DNA of 64,000 bases from Bacillus sp. (in: firmicutes) (GTDB lineage: Bacteria > Bacillota > Bacilli > Bacillales > JACDOC01): NCBI GenBank assembly GCA_017656295.1, contig JACDOC010000010.1, positions 20,480 to 84,479 of the forward strand. The letters are read 5' to 3'. The translations under genes and the position numbers were made by a program. Below, in pieces: positions 43,182-52,550 of the stretch; positions within the stretch are counted from its first letter, which is position 1, and each line of letters begins with the position of its first letter. A model generated the notes under the pieces. The model was not told the DNA's origin. It worked only from the letters and a program-made list of their open reading frames with translations, and did not search any database.

Positions 43182-45344
43182 TTATGTTGTTTTCGTTGAT
43201 TTCCATTTTAATTCTAATTCGTCACCATGTTGAATCGGTTCATAGAAAGTACATTCTACTCCATTTTTTAATATCGTAAACGAACGTTGTTCCGTTGAAG
43301 GTCGATTGACCTCTACATATCGGAACAAATCTTGGAAAATAAAAGGTTTCGTTGGAAGTATATCGATTTGAAGCGAATCACCAATATACATGCGCTCTTC
43401 TCCTGTAAGTTGTTTCCCATCCCGTATGACTGAAACAATTTGTTGCTCTAATGTTACCCGTTCTCCGTTAAAGAGTACCACAATGGTATGTTTCATGTTT
43501 AATTGTTTCGTTTGAAGTATTTCACTTAATGTCGGATGCTGATATGGGACAATTTCAATGACGTCCCCGTCTTGGAACGGACTGGACGGTTTTACTTGAC
43601 GATCGTTTAACAAGAGTTGTCCCGAAAACTTTGGAAAAAAGGTCGCTTTTCCATTCCATTGTACATAAAACGGTCTTATTTTTTCTTTTAATTGGGTAAG
43701 CTGTAATTGATCTAATAGTTGTTCAATCGTTTTTGGAAACCGAACTTCTACAACATCTTTATCAACAAGAACTTGATCTAATGAAGCTTTTCGACCATTT
43801 ACTTCAATAACTGGATGAATCGTATATGGTTTCCCTTGAATCGTTACCGTTTTAGCAGCAAACGTTTCATCAAACAGGTCATTTAACGTTACGCGAGCTG
43901 ATCGTCCGTCTATTCCAGGAATGATGGTAATTTTATCTCCGTTTTTCACGGGAGTGTCAAAGGAGGCTTTCGTTCCGTTTAGTAATATCGTTGGCGGGTG
44001 TCCGTGTTCACCAGGTAGAGTGAGCGACTGTCCATTAACCGTGATGATGGACGCCATTCCTGGTTTACCGTATAGTTTTGACACTTTTAGACCAGCTGTT
44101 AATACACAGTCTCCAATAGTTAAAGACTTCACTTCAAATACGCGAACAGGTTGATCATTGACATAAACGGTTACGTATTGAACCGGCGACTGTTGTGCAG
44201 CGATTGCAATACCTATAGGTGTGACAAATTCAGGACCTTTCGGTAAATCGTTTTCCATGACTAGCTGCTGAATTGCCTCTGTTCCACGAATGGCTACCCG
44301 ATTTTCAGGTAACTGTAATTGTTGAGCGATTGTTTTCGGTAAATGTGGTGTTAAGCTTCCACCACCTACGAGCATTACCGCTTTTGGTGGTTTGTTGTTA
44401 TTTAGACGTAAAATTTCTTCACAAATGGATTTGGCTAGTTTTTCAATGGAAGGGGATATTTGTTGAATCACTTCTTCTTTTGGAATTGTTGTTTCAAATC
44501 CTAAAATATCGGTGATCGTAATCGAATCCTTCGCAATCAGTTCTCTTTTCGCTTGTTCTGCTTTTGGGAAATCGAGTAAGTATTGGTCGCTAATAGCTTC
44601 TGTAATTTCGTCTCCGGCAACTGGTACCATCCCATAAGCGATGACAGTTCCTTCATCGGTAATGGCTATATCAGACGTACCTGCACCAATATCAACAAGT
44701 GCTACATTTAAGCGACGCATCGATGGAGGAATCAGCACATTAATGGCCGCAATCGGCTCCAACGTTAACGCTTCCATTTCTAATTCTGCACGTTGGAGTG
44801 CGGTTATTAATGATTCGACTACCACTCTCGGTAAAAATGTAGCAATGATTTCAACCGATGCGGTATCTCCTCTTTGGTCAATTAAGTTTCCAATCTCTTC
44901 ATCGTCTAAGTAATAATGAAGAACGGAATAGCCGACACAATAATAATGTTTGCTTGAATCTTGGACAAAGTTTTCAGCCGCTCTCACTTGAGCAGCTTGG
45001 ACGGCGGACAATTCTAAATGAAGAATATCATCTTTTTGCAATATTGGTTTATTTTTAATGGAAATGGTGGCTTTTGAACGCTCTGTTCTTAAAGCGCGAC
45101 CAGCAGCGGCTACGCAAACTCGTCGAAGAGGACCGTGTGTTTTTTCCAGTTCTTCTTTGATTTCTTTAATAATTTTTGATACCGACATGACATCATGAAT
45201 TTGTCCATCAAGCATGGCCCGTTCTTGATGCTCTTTTATGACTGTGTCCTTAATGTAATAATTTCCTTCTTTTACTTCCATAATAATACCAACAACGGAA
45301 CGAGTACCAATATCGAGTGAGAACATAATATTCTTCTGTTCCAA
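43182..45344 (-). CDS. FtsA/PilM-like actin-fold ATPase with tandem beta-grasp-like C-terminal repeats
   Basis: 720 residues. Residues 1-385 have the actin/Hsp70-type ATPase motifs of FtsA: SLDIGTRSVVGI (phosphate 1), an SHS2-like insertion, VDIGAGTSDIAI (215-226, phosphate 2) and MLVGGGSLTPHL (adenosine). Residues 390-716 hold about five units of 50-65 residues, each ending in an N-G...G-D-x-I-x-I-x-P pattern (LLNGTKASFDTPVKNGDKI at 454, EVNGRKASLDQVLVDKD at 514, LLNDRQVKPSSPFQDGD at 578, IRDGKQL near 640, LKNGVEC near 692) and often begun by a TL-x-x-L helix. That pattern recalls ThiS/TGS beta-grasp folds. Start is TTG behind AAGGTG. Canonical FtsA of Bacillus is a separate ~440-residue protein with a membrane helix, absent here. 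Role unknown. Confidence 0.75.
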   Translation of the reverse strand: MEQKNIMFSLDIGTRSVVGIIMEVKEGNYYIKDTVIKEHQERAMLDGQIHDVMSVSKIIKEIKEELEKTHGPLRRVCVAAAGRALRTERSKATISIKNKPILQKDDILHLELSAVQAAQVRAAENFVQDSSKHYYCVGYSVLHYYLDDEEIGNLIDQRGDTASVEIIATFLPRVVVESLITALQRAELEMEALTLEPIAAINVLIPPSMRRLNVALVDIGAGTSDIAITDEGTVIAYGMVPVAGDEITEAISDQYLLDFPKAEQAKRELIAKDSITITDILGFETTIPKEEVIQQISPSIEKLAKSICEEILRLNNNKPPKAVMLVGGGSLTPHLPKTIAQQLQLPENRVAIRGTEAIQQLVMENDLPKGPEFVTPIGIAIAAQQSPVQYVTVYVNDQPVRVFEVKSLTIGDCVLTAGLKVSKLYGKPGMASIITVNGQSLTLPGEHGHPPTILLNGTKASFDTPVKNGDKITIIPGIDGRSARVTLNDLFDETFAAKTVTIQGKPYTIHPVIEVNGRKASLDQVLVDKDVVEVRFPKTIEQLLDQLQLTQLKEKIRPFYVQWNGKATFFPKFSGQLLLNDRQVKPSSPFQDGDVIEIVPYQHPTLSEILQTKQLNMKHTIVVLFNGERVTLEQQIVSVIRDGKQLTGEERMYIGDSLQIDILPTKPFIFQDLFRYVEVNRPSTEQRSFTILKNGVECTFYEPIQHGDELELKWKSTKTT

Positions 45345-45421
45345 GACGATGCACCTTCTTTAAATTTTATTCATAGAATACTTTATCGCTTAAAAGCGTT
45401 TAATTATTAAAGATTTTTTTA

Positions 45422-45450
45422 GTGACATTTGGAAGATTATCCTATATAAT
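45422..45450 (+). promoter_or_regulatory. SigmaA promoter of aroA
   Basis: GTGACA, 17-bp spacer, TATAAT; start near 45457, leaving a ~125-nt leader. Confidence 0.75.
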
Positions 45451-45500
45451 TATCCCTAATATATTAGAAAATGTAACACAATTTAACTGTGCGGGGAAGA

Positions 45501-45564
45501 ATTCATATATAGAATTATATGAATCTTTACTCAAGAACATGTACACTTGTTCATGAATGAACAA
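45501..45564. promoter_or_regulatory. Two palindromes in the aroA leader
   Basis: ATTCATATA-N6-TATATGAAT (45501-45524) and TTGTTCAT-GA-ATGAACAA (45547-45564), both perfect. They could be operators or RNA hairpins acting on aroA; the second ends 6 bases before the ribosome-binding site. Confidence 0.5.
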
Positions 45565-45582
45565 ATAGAAAGGATGGAAACG

Positions 45583-46662
45583 ATGAGTAACAAGGAGCTT
45601 GACCAATTACGTGAACAATTAGACGAATTAAACTTGCAAATTTTGAATTTAATTAATGAACGAGCACGTCTTGTTCAGGAAATTGGAAAAGTCAAAGAAA
45701 AGCAAGGGGTCAATCGCTATGACCCTGTACGTGAACGGAAAATGCTTAATTTAATTAAAGAGAACAACAATGGACCGTTTGCAGATTCAACCATTGAACA
45801 TATCTTTAAAGAGATCTTTAAAGCAGGATTGGAACTACAAAAAGACGACCATCGAAAGGCATTACTTGTATCTCGTAAGAAAAAGCCAGAAGATACGATT
45901 GTAGAAGTGAATGGAGAAAAAATTGGCGACGGCAATCCTCATTTCATATTTGGACCATGTGCCGTCGAATCGTATGAACAAACAGCACAGGTTGCTGCAG
46001 CTGTTAAACAAAAAGGGCTGAAGTTACTACGTGGCGGGGCGTTTAAACCACGGACATCACCTTACGATTTCCAAGGACTAGGTATCGAAGGGCTTAAAAT
46101 TTTAAAACAAATTGGGGACGAGTACGGTTTAGGTGTAATTAGTGAAATTGTAAACCCTGCAGATATTGAACCAGCCCTTGAATACTTAGATGTTATTCAA
46201 ATCGGTGCAAGAAATATGCAAAACTTTGAATTGTTAAAAGCGGCAGGACAAGTTAATAAACCAGTACTATTAAAACGTGGATTGGCAGCAACGATTGAAG
46301 AATTCATCAATGCAGCTGAATACATTATGTCTCAAGGAAACGGTCAAATTATTTTATGTGAACGAGGCATTCGCACATATGAACGCGCTACTCGAAATAC
46401 ACTAGATATTTCAGCCGTTCCAATTTTAAAACAAGAAACTCATCTACCAGTGATTGTTGATGTTACTCATTCTACGGGTCGTAAAGATTTATTGTTACCT
46501 GCTGCTAAAGCGGCCATTGCGATTGGAGCAGATGGAGTAATGGCGGAAGTTCATCCAGATCCAGCTGTCGCATTATCCGATTCAGCTCAACAAATGGACC
46601 TACAGCAGTTTGATGAATTTTTTGAAGCGTTAACCAAAAGTATGCCTTTAAAAACGTTATAA
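45583..46662 (+). CDS. aroA: Bifunctional chorismate mutase / 3-deoxy-7-phosphoheptulonate synthase
   Basis: 359 residues: N-terminal AroQ-type chorismate mutase (about 1-90, [21 protein letters not shown]), then the KDO8P-like type I-beta DAHP synthase barrel with [26 protein letters not shown] and [13 protein letters not shown]. The mutase domain gives feedback sensitivity to prephenate/chorismate in Bacillus. The ATG at 45583 matches the B. subtilis start (MSN-x-EL); the frame extends upstream to 45547. First step of the shikimate pathway. Confidence 0.94.
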   Translation: MSNKELDQLREQLDELNLQILNLINERARLVQEIGKVKEKQGVNRYDPVRERKMLNLIKENNNGPFADSTIEHIFKEIFKAGLELQKDDHRKALLVSRKKKPEDTIVEVNGEKIGDGNPHFIFGPCAVESYEQTAQVAAAVKQKGLKLLRGGAFKPRTSPYDFQGLGIEGLKILKQIGDEYGLGVISEIVNPADIEPALEYLDVIQIGARNMQNFELLKAAGQVNKPVLLKRGLAATIEEFINAAEYIMSQGNGQIILCERGIRTYERATRNTLDISAVPILKQETHLPVIVDVTHSTGRKDLLLPAAKAAIAIGADGVMAEVHPDPAVALSDSAQQMDLQQFDEFFEALTKSMPLKTL

Positions 46663-46668
46663 TAAAGA

Positions 46669-46714
46669 AAAAGGTGACCTTGTGAAGAAATACGGCTTTA
46701 CAGGGTCACCTTTT
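46669..46714 (+). terminator. aroA terminator
   Basis: A 15-bp stem with one G-U (AAAAGGTGACCTTGT / ACAGGGTCACCTTTT) and a 16-nt loop; the stem itself supplies the T-run. Confidence 0.82.
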
Positions 46715-46738
46715 CCTATATGAAAAACAATGGATTCG

Positions 46739-46767
46739 TTGCACGTTTATATCGTCTATAATATGAT
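46739..46767 (+). promoter_or_regulatory. SigmaA promoter of ccpA
   Basis: TTGCAC, 17-bp spacer, TATGAT, about 120 bp before the ccpA start. Confidence 0.6.
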
Positions 46768-46884
46768 AATTTACATGATTGTATGAAAAAATTCATGATT
46801 AACACGCGTACTTTTACGTACATTCATGTAAAATAAGACTATCAAGAAATCGATTAGAACGTGATAAAGGAGTTGGACCAATCA

Positions 46885-47883
46885 ATGAATGTAACAATAT
46901 ACGATGTAGCAAGAGAAGCAAATGTATCAATGGCAACGGTTTCGCGTGTGGTGAACGGGAACCCAAATGTAAAACCAGCAACTCGAAAAAAAGTCATGGA
47001 AGTGATTGAACGGTTAGGTTATCGTCCAAATGCGGTAGCACGTGGCTTAGCAAGTAAAAAAACAACGACAGTTGGTGTGATTATCCCAGATATTTCGAGC
47101 ATCTTTTATGCCGAGTTAGCTCGAGGTATCGAAGACATTGCCACGATGTACAAATACAACATTATTTTAAGTAACTCTGACCAAAACAAAGAGAAAGAAC
47201 TTCATTTAATTCAAACAATGTTAGCCAAACAAGTAGATGGCATTGTATTTATGGGTGGACAAATTACGGAGGAGCATGTAGCGACATTTGAACAATCACC
47301 TGTGCCTATCGTCTTAGCTGGTTCTATCGAACAATCGAAACAAATTCCTTCCGTTAATATTGATTATAAAACAGCTTCCTATGAGGCAATAAAAGAATTT
47401 ATTGATAAAGGACACAAGCGTATAGCATTTGTCAGCGGCCCATTCCATGAAACCATTAATCGTGAAGAAAAATTGGCCGGGTACCAAAAAGCCCTAGAAG
47501 AAGCTGGCATTTCATATGATGAAGCTCTTGTGGTAGAAGGGGATTACACGTATGATTCCGGCGTAGAAGCATGGGAAAATTTATCTCAACTTTCTGAGCC
47601 ACCAACTGCTGTTTTAGTTGGTAGCGACGAAATGGCGCTTGGTGTGATTCATGGGGCTCAAGATGACAACGTAAAAATTCCTGAGCAATTAGAAGTGATC
47701 AGCTTTGACAATACGCGTTTAGTACAAATGGTTCGCCCTACACTCTCATCTATCGTGCAGCCTTTATATGATATCGGTGCGGTAGCAATGCGCTTATTGA
47801 CTAAATATATGAATAAAGAAGAAGTATCTGACCAAATTGTCGTTCTTCCACACCGTATTGAACATCGAAACTCAACAAAATAA
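46885..47883 (+). CDS. ccpA: Catabolite control protein A
   Basis: 332 residues, LacI/GalR family: DNA-binding helix-turn-helix and hinge helix at 1-60 ([35 protein letters not shown]), then a periplasmic-binding-protein-like core where HPr-Ser46-P binds. Nearly identical to B. subtilis CcpA in the DNA-binding region. The frame extends to 46861, but [10 protein letters not shown] matches the family start. No terminator before motP 50 bp on, so a ccpA-motPS transcript is likely, as in B. subtilis. Confidence 0.95.
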   Translation: MNVTIYDVAREANVSMATVSRVVNGNPNVKPATRKKVMEVIERLGYRPNAVARGLASKKTTTVGVIIPDISSIFYAELARGIEDIATMYKYNIILSNSDQNKEKELHLIQTMLAKQVDGIVFMGGQITEEHVATFEQSPVPIVLAGSIEQSKQIPSVNIDYKTASYEAIKEFIDKGHKRIAFVSGPFHETINREEKLAGYQKALEEAGISYDEALVVEGDYTYDSGVEAWENLSQLSEPPTAVLVGSDEMALGVIHGAQDDNVKIPEQLEVISFDNTRLVQMVRPTLSSIVQPLYDIGAVAMRLLTKYMNKEEVSDQIVVLPHRIEHRNSTK

Positions 47884-47933
47884 AGAAAGTGCCGATATAA
47901 ACGATAGATTCAATATTTCTAGGGAGAGTAACC

Positions 47934-48749
47934 ATGAGAAAGCTTGATGTTCTAACACCAGTAGGTCTCGTTGTCGGTGTAGTCTTATTAGCATTTGCCA
48001 TCATATCAAACGGCGGAACGAAAGGATTTATTTCCTTTATTCATATTCCGTCTCTACTCATTGTCTTTGCGGGATTATTTTCAGGTTTACTTGTCAGTTT
48101 TTCTCTTAAAGATTTACGACACATGTTTGTCGTTATAAGACAAGCGTTCCAACAAGAGGAATATAATTTATACGAACTCATTCAAACGTTTGTTCGTTTA
48201 TCCGAGCGAGCACGTAGGGAAGGGCTTTTAGCGTTAGAAGCGGAAGTAGAACAGGTGGAAGATTCCTTTTTGAAGAAAGGAATTTTATTAGCGGTGGATG
48301 GCATTGAGCCTGATGTGATTGTAGATATTATGAACGCCGAAATTTCTGCGTTAGAAGAACGTCATCGCAAAGGAAGAAGTATTTTAGAGAAAGCGGGTGA
48401 ATATGCTCCTTCTTGGGGAATGATTGGAACGCTTGTAGGACTTGTCTTAATGTTAAAAAACTTAAACGATCCGAGTACATTAGGTCCGAACATGGCTGTC
48501 GCTTTATTAACGACATTTTATGGTAGTTTATTGGCAAACTTAGTATTCCTTCCAATGGCTTCAAAATTAGCGATTAAAACTGAAAAAGAAGTTTTTTACA
48601 AACAAATTATTATTGAAGGAGTCATCGGTGTTCAGTCCGGTCAAAATCCAAAAATATTAGAAGAAAAATTGACTGCCTTCTTGTCAAATAAGGAACGGGT
48701 TGTTCATCCAGTACAGGACGAGCAGGGGGCCGTAACGTATGAAGCGTAA
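47934..48749 (+). CDS. motP: Flagellar motor stator protein MotP
   Basis: 271 residues of the MotA/TolQ/ExbB family with four membrane segments, AGEYAPSWGMIGTLVGLVLML being the conserved third-helix region. Next to MotS it forms the sodium-type stator of Bacillus. AGGGAGAG precedes. Overlaps motS by 11 bp. Confidence 0.9.
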   Translation: MRKLDVLTPVGLVVGVVLLAFAIISNGGTKGFISFIHIPSLLIVFAGLFSGLLVSFSLKDLRHMFVVIRQAFQQEEYNLYELIQTFVRLSERARREGLLALEAEVEQVEDSFLKKGILLAVDGIEPDVIVDIMNAEISALEERHRKGRSILEKAGEYAPSWGMIGTLVGLVLMLKNLNDPSTLGPNMAVALLTTFYGSLLANLVFLPMASKLAIKTEKEVFYKQIIIEGVIGVQSGQNPKILEEKLTAFLSNKERVVHPVQDEQGAVTYEA

Positions 48750-49497
48750 ACGTACGTTACCTCCTTCTGATAAAGGAGCACCTAAATGGATGGTTACGTA
48801 TTCGGATTTAATGTCTCTCGTCTTAGTGTTTTTTATTTTACTTTTTTCGATGTCACAAATTGATATTATTAAATTCAAGGCGATTGCCGAGTCCTTTCGT
48901 CAACGGCAAGTTCTCGATTTTTACCCTTCTGTTATTCCGTCTGAGAACCCTTCGGCACAACCTCAGATAACAACCAATGATGGCAATGAAACAAATGATT
49001 CTTTACTAAGTAACGAGAATGAACAAGATTTATTGGAGCAATTACTTGTGGAAGTTCAACAATATTTAGAGGACAACGGTTTATCCGATGTAGCTGTGGC
49101 CACTCGAACAGAGCGAGGTGTTGTTCTCGTCTTACAAGAAAAAGTATTGTTTCGTACTGGAGAAGCAGATATTATTCCAAGCGCATATCCTTTTTTAAAC
49201 AAGGTTGGGACATTATTAAAGAAAATTCCAAATGTCGTAAAAGTAGAAGGACATACGGATAATCGTCCGATCTCAACAGCAAAATACCCATCTAACTGGG
49301 AACTATCCACTGCTCGTGCAAGCAGTGTCATTCGCTTTTTAATTAAACAAAATCAATTAGATCCTAAACGATTTATGGCCGTCGGATACGGAGATACACG
49401 ACCAATTGCTCCTAATGACGGTCCTGAAAATTGGCAAAAAAATCGCCGGGTAGAAATTATTATCTCAGATCCTTCTTATAATGAAAACGAACCCTGA
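48739..49497 (+). CDS. motS: Flagellar motor stator protein MotS
   Basis: 252 residues: one membrane helix with the ion-coupling Asp23 in TYSDLMSLVLVFFILLF, a plug/linker and an OmpA-type peptidoglycan-binding domain (GHTDNRPISTAKYPSNWELS, VGYGDTRPIAPNDGPENWQK). Encoded immediately after MotP, which identifies it as MotS rather than MotB. Start ATG 48739 lies inside motP. Confidence 0.9.
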   Translation: MKRKRTLPPSDKGAPKWMVTYSDLMSLVLVFFILLFSMSQIDIIKFKAIAESFRQRQVLDFYPSVIPSENPSAQPQITTNDGNETNDSLLSNENEQDLLEQLLVEVQQYLEDNGLSDVAVATRTERGVVLVLQEKVLFRTGEADIIPSAYPFLNKVGTLLKKIPNVVKVEGHTDNRPISTAKYPSNWELSTARASSVIRFLIKQNQLDPKRFMAVGYGDTRPIAPNDGPENWQKNRRVEIIISDPSYNENEP

Positions 49498-49528
49498 ACG
49501 GTAAAAGGAACGTTCAGGGTCGTTTTAT
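49492..49528 (+). terminator. ccpA-motPS terminator
   Basis: CCCTGAACG / CGTTCAGGG (9 bp) starting inside the motS stop region, 10-nt loop, T-rich tail. Convergent acuC begins its end at 49536. Confidence 0.8.
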
Positions 49529-49535
49529 TATTACT

Positions 49536-50714
49536 CTAATTCGATTCTACGTTACGGGACCATTGCCGAATAGGAATAAGAGCACGTTCTAACGTTTGCC
49601 TGTTTTTCTCTTCAATTTCTTGTTTACGTGGAATCGGTTGATACATATTGGATGGATCTTCCCACGTTTTAATAAGCGGGACAGGAGCCTGTTGTTCCCA
49701 ATGATGAATCCATTCTTCAGGTAAAGAACCAGAAACATGGGCGTTTTCGGTCATTTCTAACCAGATGTAAGCCCAAGCTCGCGGAACGACTCGCCAAATA
49801 TCATATCCCCCCCCACCGACGGCGATCCAGCGACCGTTGCAATATTGATGAGCAATCTCGTGGGCAAGCTTTGGAATTTCTCGATAGATTTTGATCGTTG
49901 CTGATAAATGGGTTAATGGGTCAAAATAGTGGGCATCCGTACCGTTTTGTGTAACAATCACATCCGGCCTAAAATAGTCAGCGATTTCACGAAAGGCAGT
50001 TTGATAGGCATAAAGCCATGATTCATCTTCGGTAAATGCATCGACAGGAACATTAAATGAATAACCATACCCTCTTCCAGCTCCTCGTTCGTTCACATTT
50101 CCGGTTCCTGGAAATAAATATCGCCCCGTTTCATGAATAGAGAACGTACATACATTCGGATCATCGTAAAATGTCCATTGAACCCCGTCCCCATGATGGG
50201 CGTCGGTATCCACATATAATACTCGGGCCCCATATTTTTGTTGAATGTATTTAATCGCAACGGAGCTGTCATTGTAAATACAAAAGCCAGATGCCTTTCC
50301 ACGGAACCCATGATGCAGTCCCCCGCCTAGATGGAGCGCATGATCACTTTTCCCTTCCATAACGTAATCGACCGCAGTTAACGTTCCACCGACAAGGTAG
50401 GCGCTTGCTTCATGCATGTGTGGAAATATGGGGGTATCTTCCGTTCCTAGACCGTAGCTTTCCGCTTTTTCAGGCGATATCAATCCATGGCCTGCATCTT
50501 TAACGGCTTGAACGAACGATCGATCATGGACCAGGTACAACTCTTCGTCAGTAGCCATTCGTGGAGGAACAAGATCATCGTCATCTATGGCCTTTAGACT
50601 TTTTAATAAATCAAGGGTTAATTTCAAACGAAGTTGATTAAATGGATGCTGATCGGAAAACTTGTACGAAAGTAGCTTGTCGGAATATACAAATACCGCT
50701 CGTTTCTTTTTCAT
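49536..50714 (-). CDS. acuC: Acetoin utilisation protein AcuC, class I HDAC-like deacetylase
   Basis: 392 residues. Histone-deacetylase fold with HLGGGLHHG near 128, the metal ligands D171-x-H173 in DTDAHHGDGVQ, and QNGTDAHYFDPLTH. In B. subtilis it deacetylates and reactivates acetyl-CoA synthetase. The ATG at 50714 overlaps the acuB stop (ATGA). Confidence 0.93.
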   Translation of the reverse strand: MKKKRAVFVYSDKLLSYKFSDQHPFNQLRLKLTLDLLKSLKAIDDDDLVPPRMATDEELYLVHDRSFVQAVKDAGHGLISPEKAESYGLGTEDTPIFPHMHEASAYLVGGTLTAVDYVMEGKSDHALHLGGGLHHGFRGKASGFCIYNDSSVAIKYIQQKYGARVLYVDTDAHHGDGVQWTFYDDPNVCTFSIHETGRYLFPGTGNVNERGAGRGYGYSFNVPVDAFTEDESWLYAYQTAFREIADYFRPDVIVTQNGTDAHYFDPLTHLSATIKIYREIPKLAHEIAHQYCNGRWIAVGGGGYDIWRVVPRAWAYIWLEMTENAHVSGSLPEEWIHHWEQQAPVPLIKTWEDPSNMYQPIPRKQEIEEKNRQTLERALIPIRQWSRNVESN

Positions 50715-51358
50715 GACGTAATCCCCGGAACGTATGGCCATTGGACATGATAGCCGTTTATTTTCAAGTCTTCAATGATGCCAACAGGGTTCATTGTCCG
50801 TACACGAAACACTAAAATTTTATAATGTTCATCTTCCCGATCCGGGTATACAAGTACGCTATGAATATTCGCATTCCGTTTTCGAATAATGCCGGCCACT
50901 TCGTATAACATTCCGGCCTTATTCGGTACGCGTACTTCGATTTGGGAACCGGGTTGATGAGCCCCTGTTAGCTCAACAAATGTATGTAATAAATCGGTTT
51001 CCGTAATGATTCCAACAAGCTTTTGATTTTGAATAATCGGCATACAACCGATGTGATGTTCATAAAACATGGCCGCTACTTCTTCGACAAAGTCGAGCGG
51101 ATGCCCAGTAATAACTTCTGTTTTCATAATCGTTTGGAGAGGCTGCTTCAAAATATCTTTATTTGAATGCGTTTCCAAAATAGAAGGTGTGGCCTCTTTA
51201 ATATCCCGATCAGACACAATACCAACTACTTCGTTTTCGTCATTGATAATAGGTATGTGGCGAATTTTTTTCGTTCGCATGACTTCAATCGCTCGTTGGA
51301 TGGAGTCTGTTGGGAGAAGGGAAGTAACATCTTTGTTCATTATTTGTTCGACAATCAT
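50711..51358 (-). CDS. acuB: AcuB, CBS-pair plus ACT domain protein
   Basis: 215 residues: two CBS motifs (1-130, MIVEQIMNKDVTSLLPTDSI, then IMKTEVITGHPLDF), which bind adenine nucleotides, and a C-terminal ACT domain (RVPNKAGMLYEVAGIIRKRN). Its role within the acu operon is not defined; energy or ligand sensing is inferred. Confidence 0.92.
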   Translation of the reverse strand: MIVEQIMNKDVTSLLPTDSIQRAIEVMRTKKIRHIPIINDENEVVGIVSDRDIKEATPSILETHSNKDILKQPLQTIMKTEVITGHPLDFVEEVAAMFYEHHIGCMPIIQNQKLVGIITETDLLHTFVELTGAHQPGSQIEVRVPNKAGMLYEVAGIIRKRNANIHSVLVYPDREDEHYKILVFRVRTMNPVGIIEDLKINGYHVQWPYVPGITS

Positions 51359-51373
51359 TCCGAATTCCTCCTA

Positions 51374-52006
51374 TTAATACATAAACCGATTTTTAAATCG
51401 TAGCCGATCAAACTTTTGGATTGATTCTTGGTCGACTCTTTTGCCAATACGAGCCATCAGACAGTTGGCTGGATGGGAGCTAATTTCCGGATCATCAGTG
51501 GCATACCACTCTAGTCCTCCGGCATTCATCATTTTTTCCATCACTTTTCTATACTCCCATACGTTCAGTCCCGTTCCTTTTAAATCCCAATGCCAATAAT
51601 ACTCGGTCGTTATGATAATATAGTCTTCCATCGCATCGTCCATCATGGACACTTTTAATAAATTTTTTCCGATTGAAAAGCCCCGGTATTTCGGAATGAC
51701 CTCAATTGCTCCTAGTTCAATTAAATTTTTCATGTTCCCTTCCGACCATCGTTCAAGTGGATCAGGATACAGATAAGTGACGTATCCAATAATGGTATTG
51801 TTTTCTCTGGCGATAATAATTCTTCCTTCTGGTAACTTGGCAATTTCAATAAGAGCTTGATGTTGTTTCGCTGGCGGCCGAAAAGCCACTAAATCTTGGT
51901 GGAATTCTAGCCGTTCTAGCTGTTCAGAAGGAATCGGACCTTCAATGATAATCGGTCCATGTGGAGTTTTTATTTCCTTCGCATTATACGTTTTTTTATG
52001 TTCCAT
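51374..52006 (-). CDS. acuA: AcuA, GNAT-family protein acetyltransferase
   Basis: 210 residues with a GNAT core (YVTYLYPDPLERW, then IGKNLLKVSMMDDAM as acetyl-CoA loop). Acetylates the active-site Lys of AcsA and turns it off in B. subtilis. First gene of acuABC, divergent from acsA. GGTGGTG precedes the start. Confidence 0.93.
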   Translation of the reverse strand: MEHKKTYNAKEIKTPHGPIIIEGPIPSEQLERLEFHQDLVAFRPPAKQHQALIEIAKLPEGRIIIARENNTIIGYVTYLYPDPLERWSEGNMKNLIELGAIEVIPKYRGFSIGKNLLKVSMMDDAMEDYIIITTEYYWHWDLKGTGLNVWEYRKVMEKMMNAGGLEWYATDDPEISSHPANCLMARIGKRVDQESIQKFDRLRFKNRFMY

Positions 52007-52550
52007 GCATACACCACCTTATATGTTCCTATTTCTATTATACAAAAATCTGAATCTTTTGACGTTGTTAGGAATCGATAATTTTACTATTATGTAAATA
52101 ATTTAAAAAGTGTTCAAATGTAAATTTGTTACAATGTTAATAATGGAATGTTGATGTAATGAGGAGAAATTAGTAGATGTACACTTTAATTCTCTATGTA
52201 TTACTCTTAGCTTAATTAAGTAGAAAGAAATAAAGCATTATTAAAATATCGAGTAGAGATGGGGAATGTCCAAAATGTTGATTTACAAAGTCCATTCTAT
52301 AGTGGCATTTTTCGTTACATGGTTCATTGAAATAACGCTTCATTTTTTCACTCAAACATATCTATAAAAAAAGAAAAATTTATAGTGAACGTTAATTCTT
52401 TTATCGTTCTATTTCTGCTCAGTTTTGTTATTTTTCTTTTAATAATATTTTTTTAACTATATATAAACAAAATGTTTAAAAAATTGAGAATATAGAAAAT
52501 ATCCTATATAATAATATTATCAATTATTACATAAAGGGGGAGAAGGTCAA
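52007..52550. other. 544-bp divergent region between acuA and acsA
   Basis: Strongly AT-rich. It holds the acsA promoter (52484-52512) and, on the minus strand near 52040, a TATAAT for acuA without a good -35. I found no clear cre box, although both units are CcpA-controlled in B. subtilis. Two tiny hydrophobic frames with ribosome-binding-like sequences occur at 52177-52215 (12 residues) and 52275-52367 (30 residues, MLIYKVHSIVAFFVTWFIEI...). Confidence 0.5.
52484..52512 (+). promoter_or_regulatory. SigmaA promoter of acsA
   Basis: TTGAGA, 17-bp spacer, TATAAT, 38 bp before the acsA start. Confidence 0.75.

Noticed and set aside
52310..52345. cre box before acsA (TGAAATAACGCTTCA)
   Set aside because: It resembles cre but has one extra base between the half-sites, so the register is wrong.
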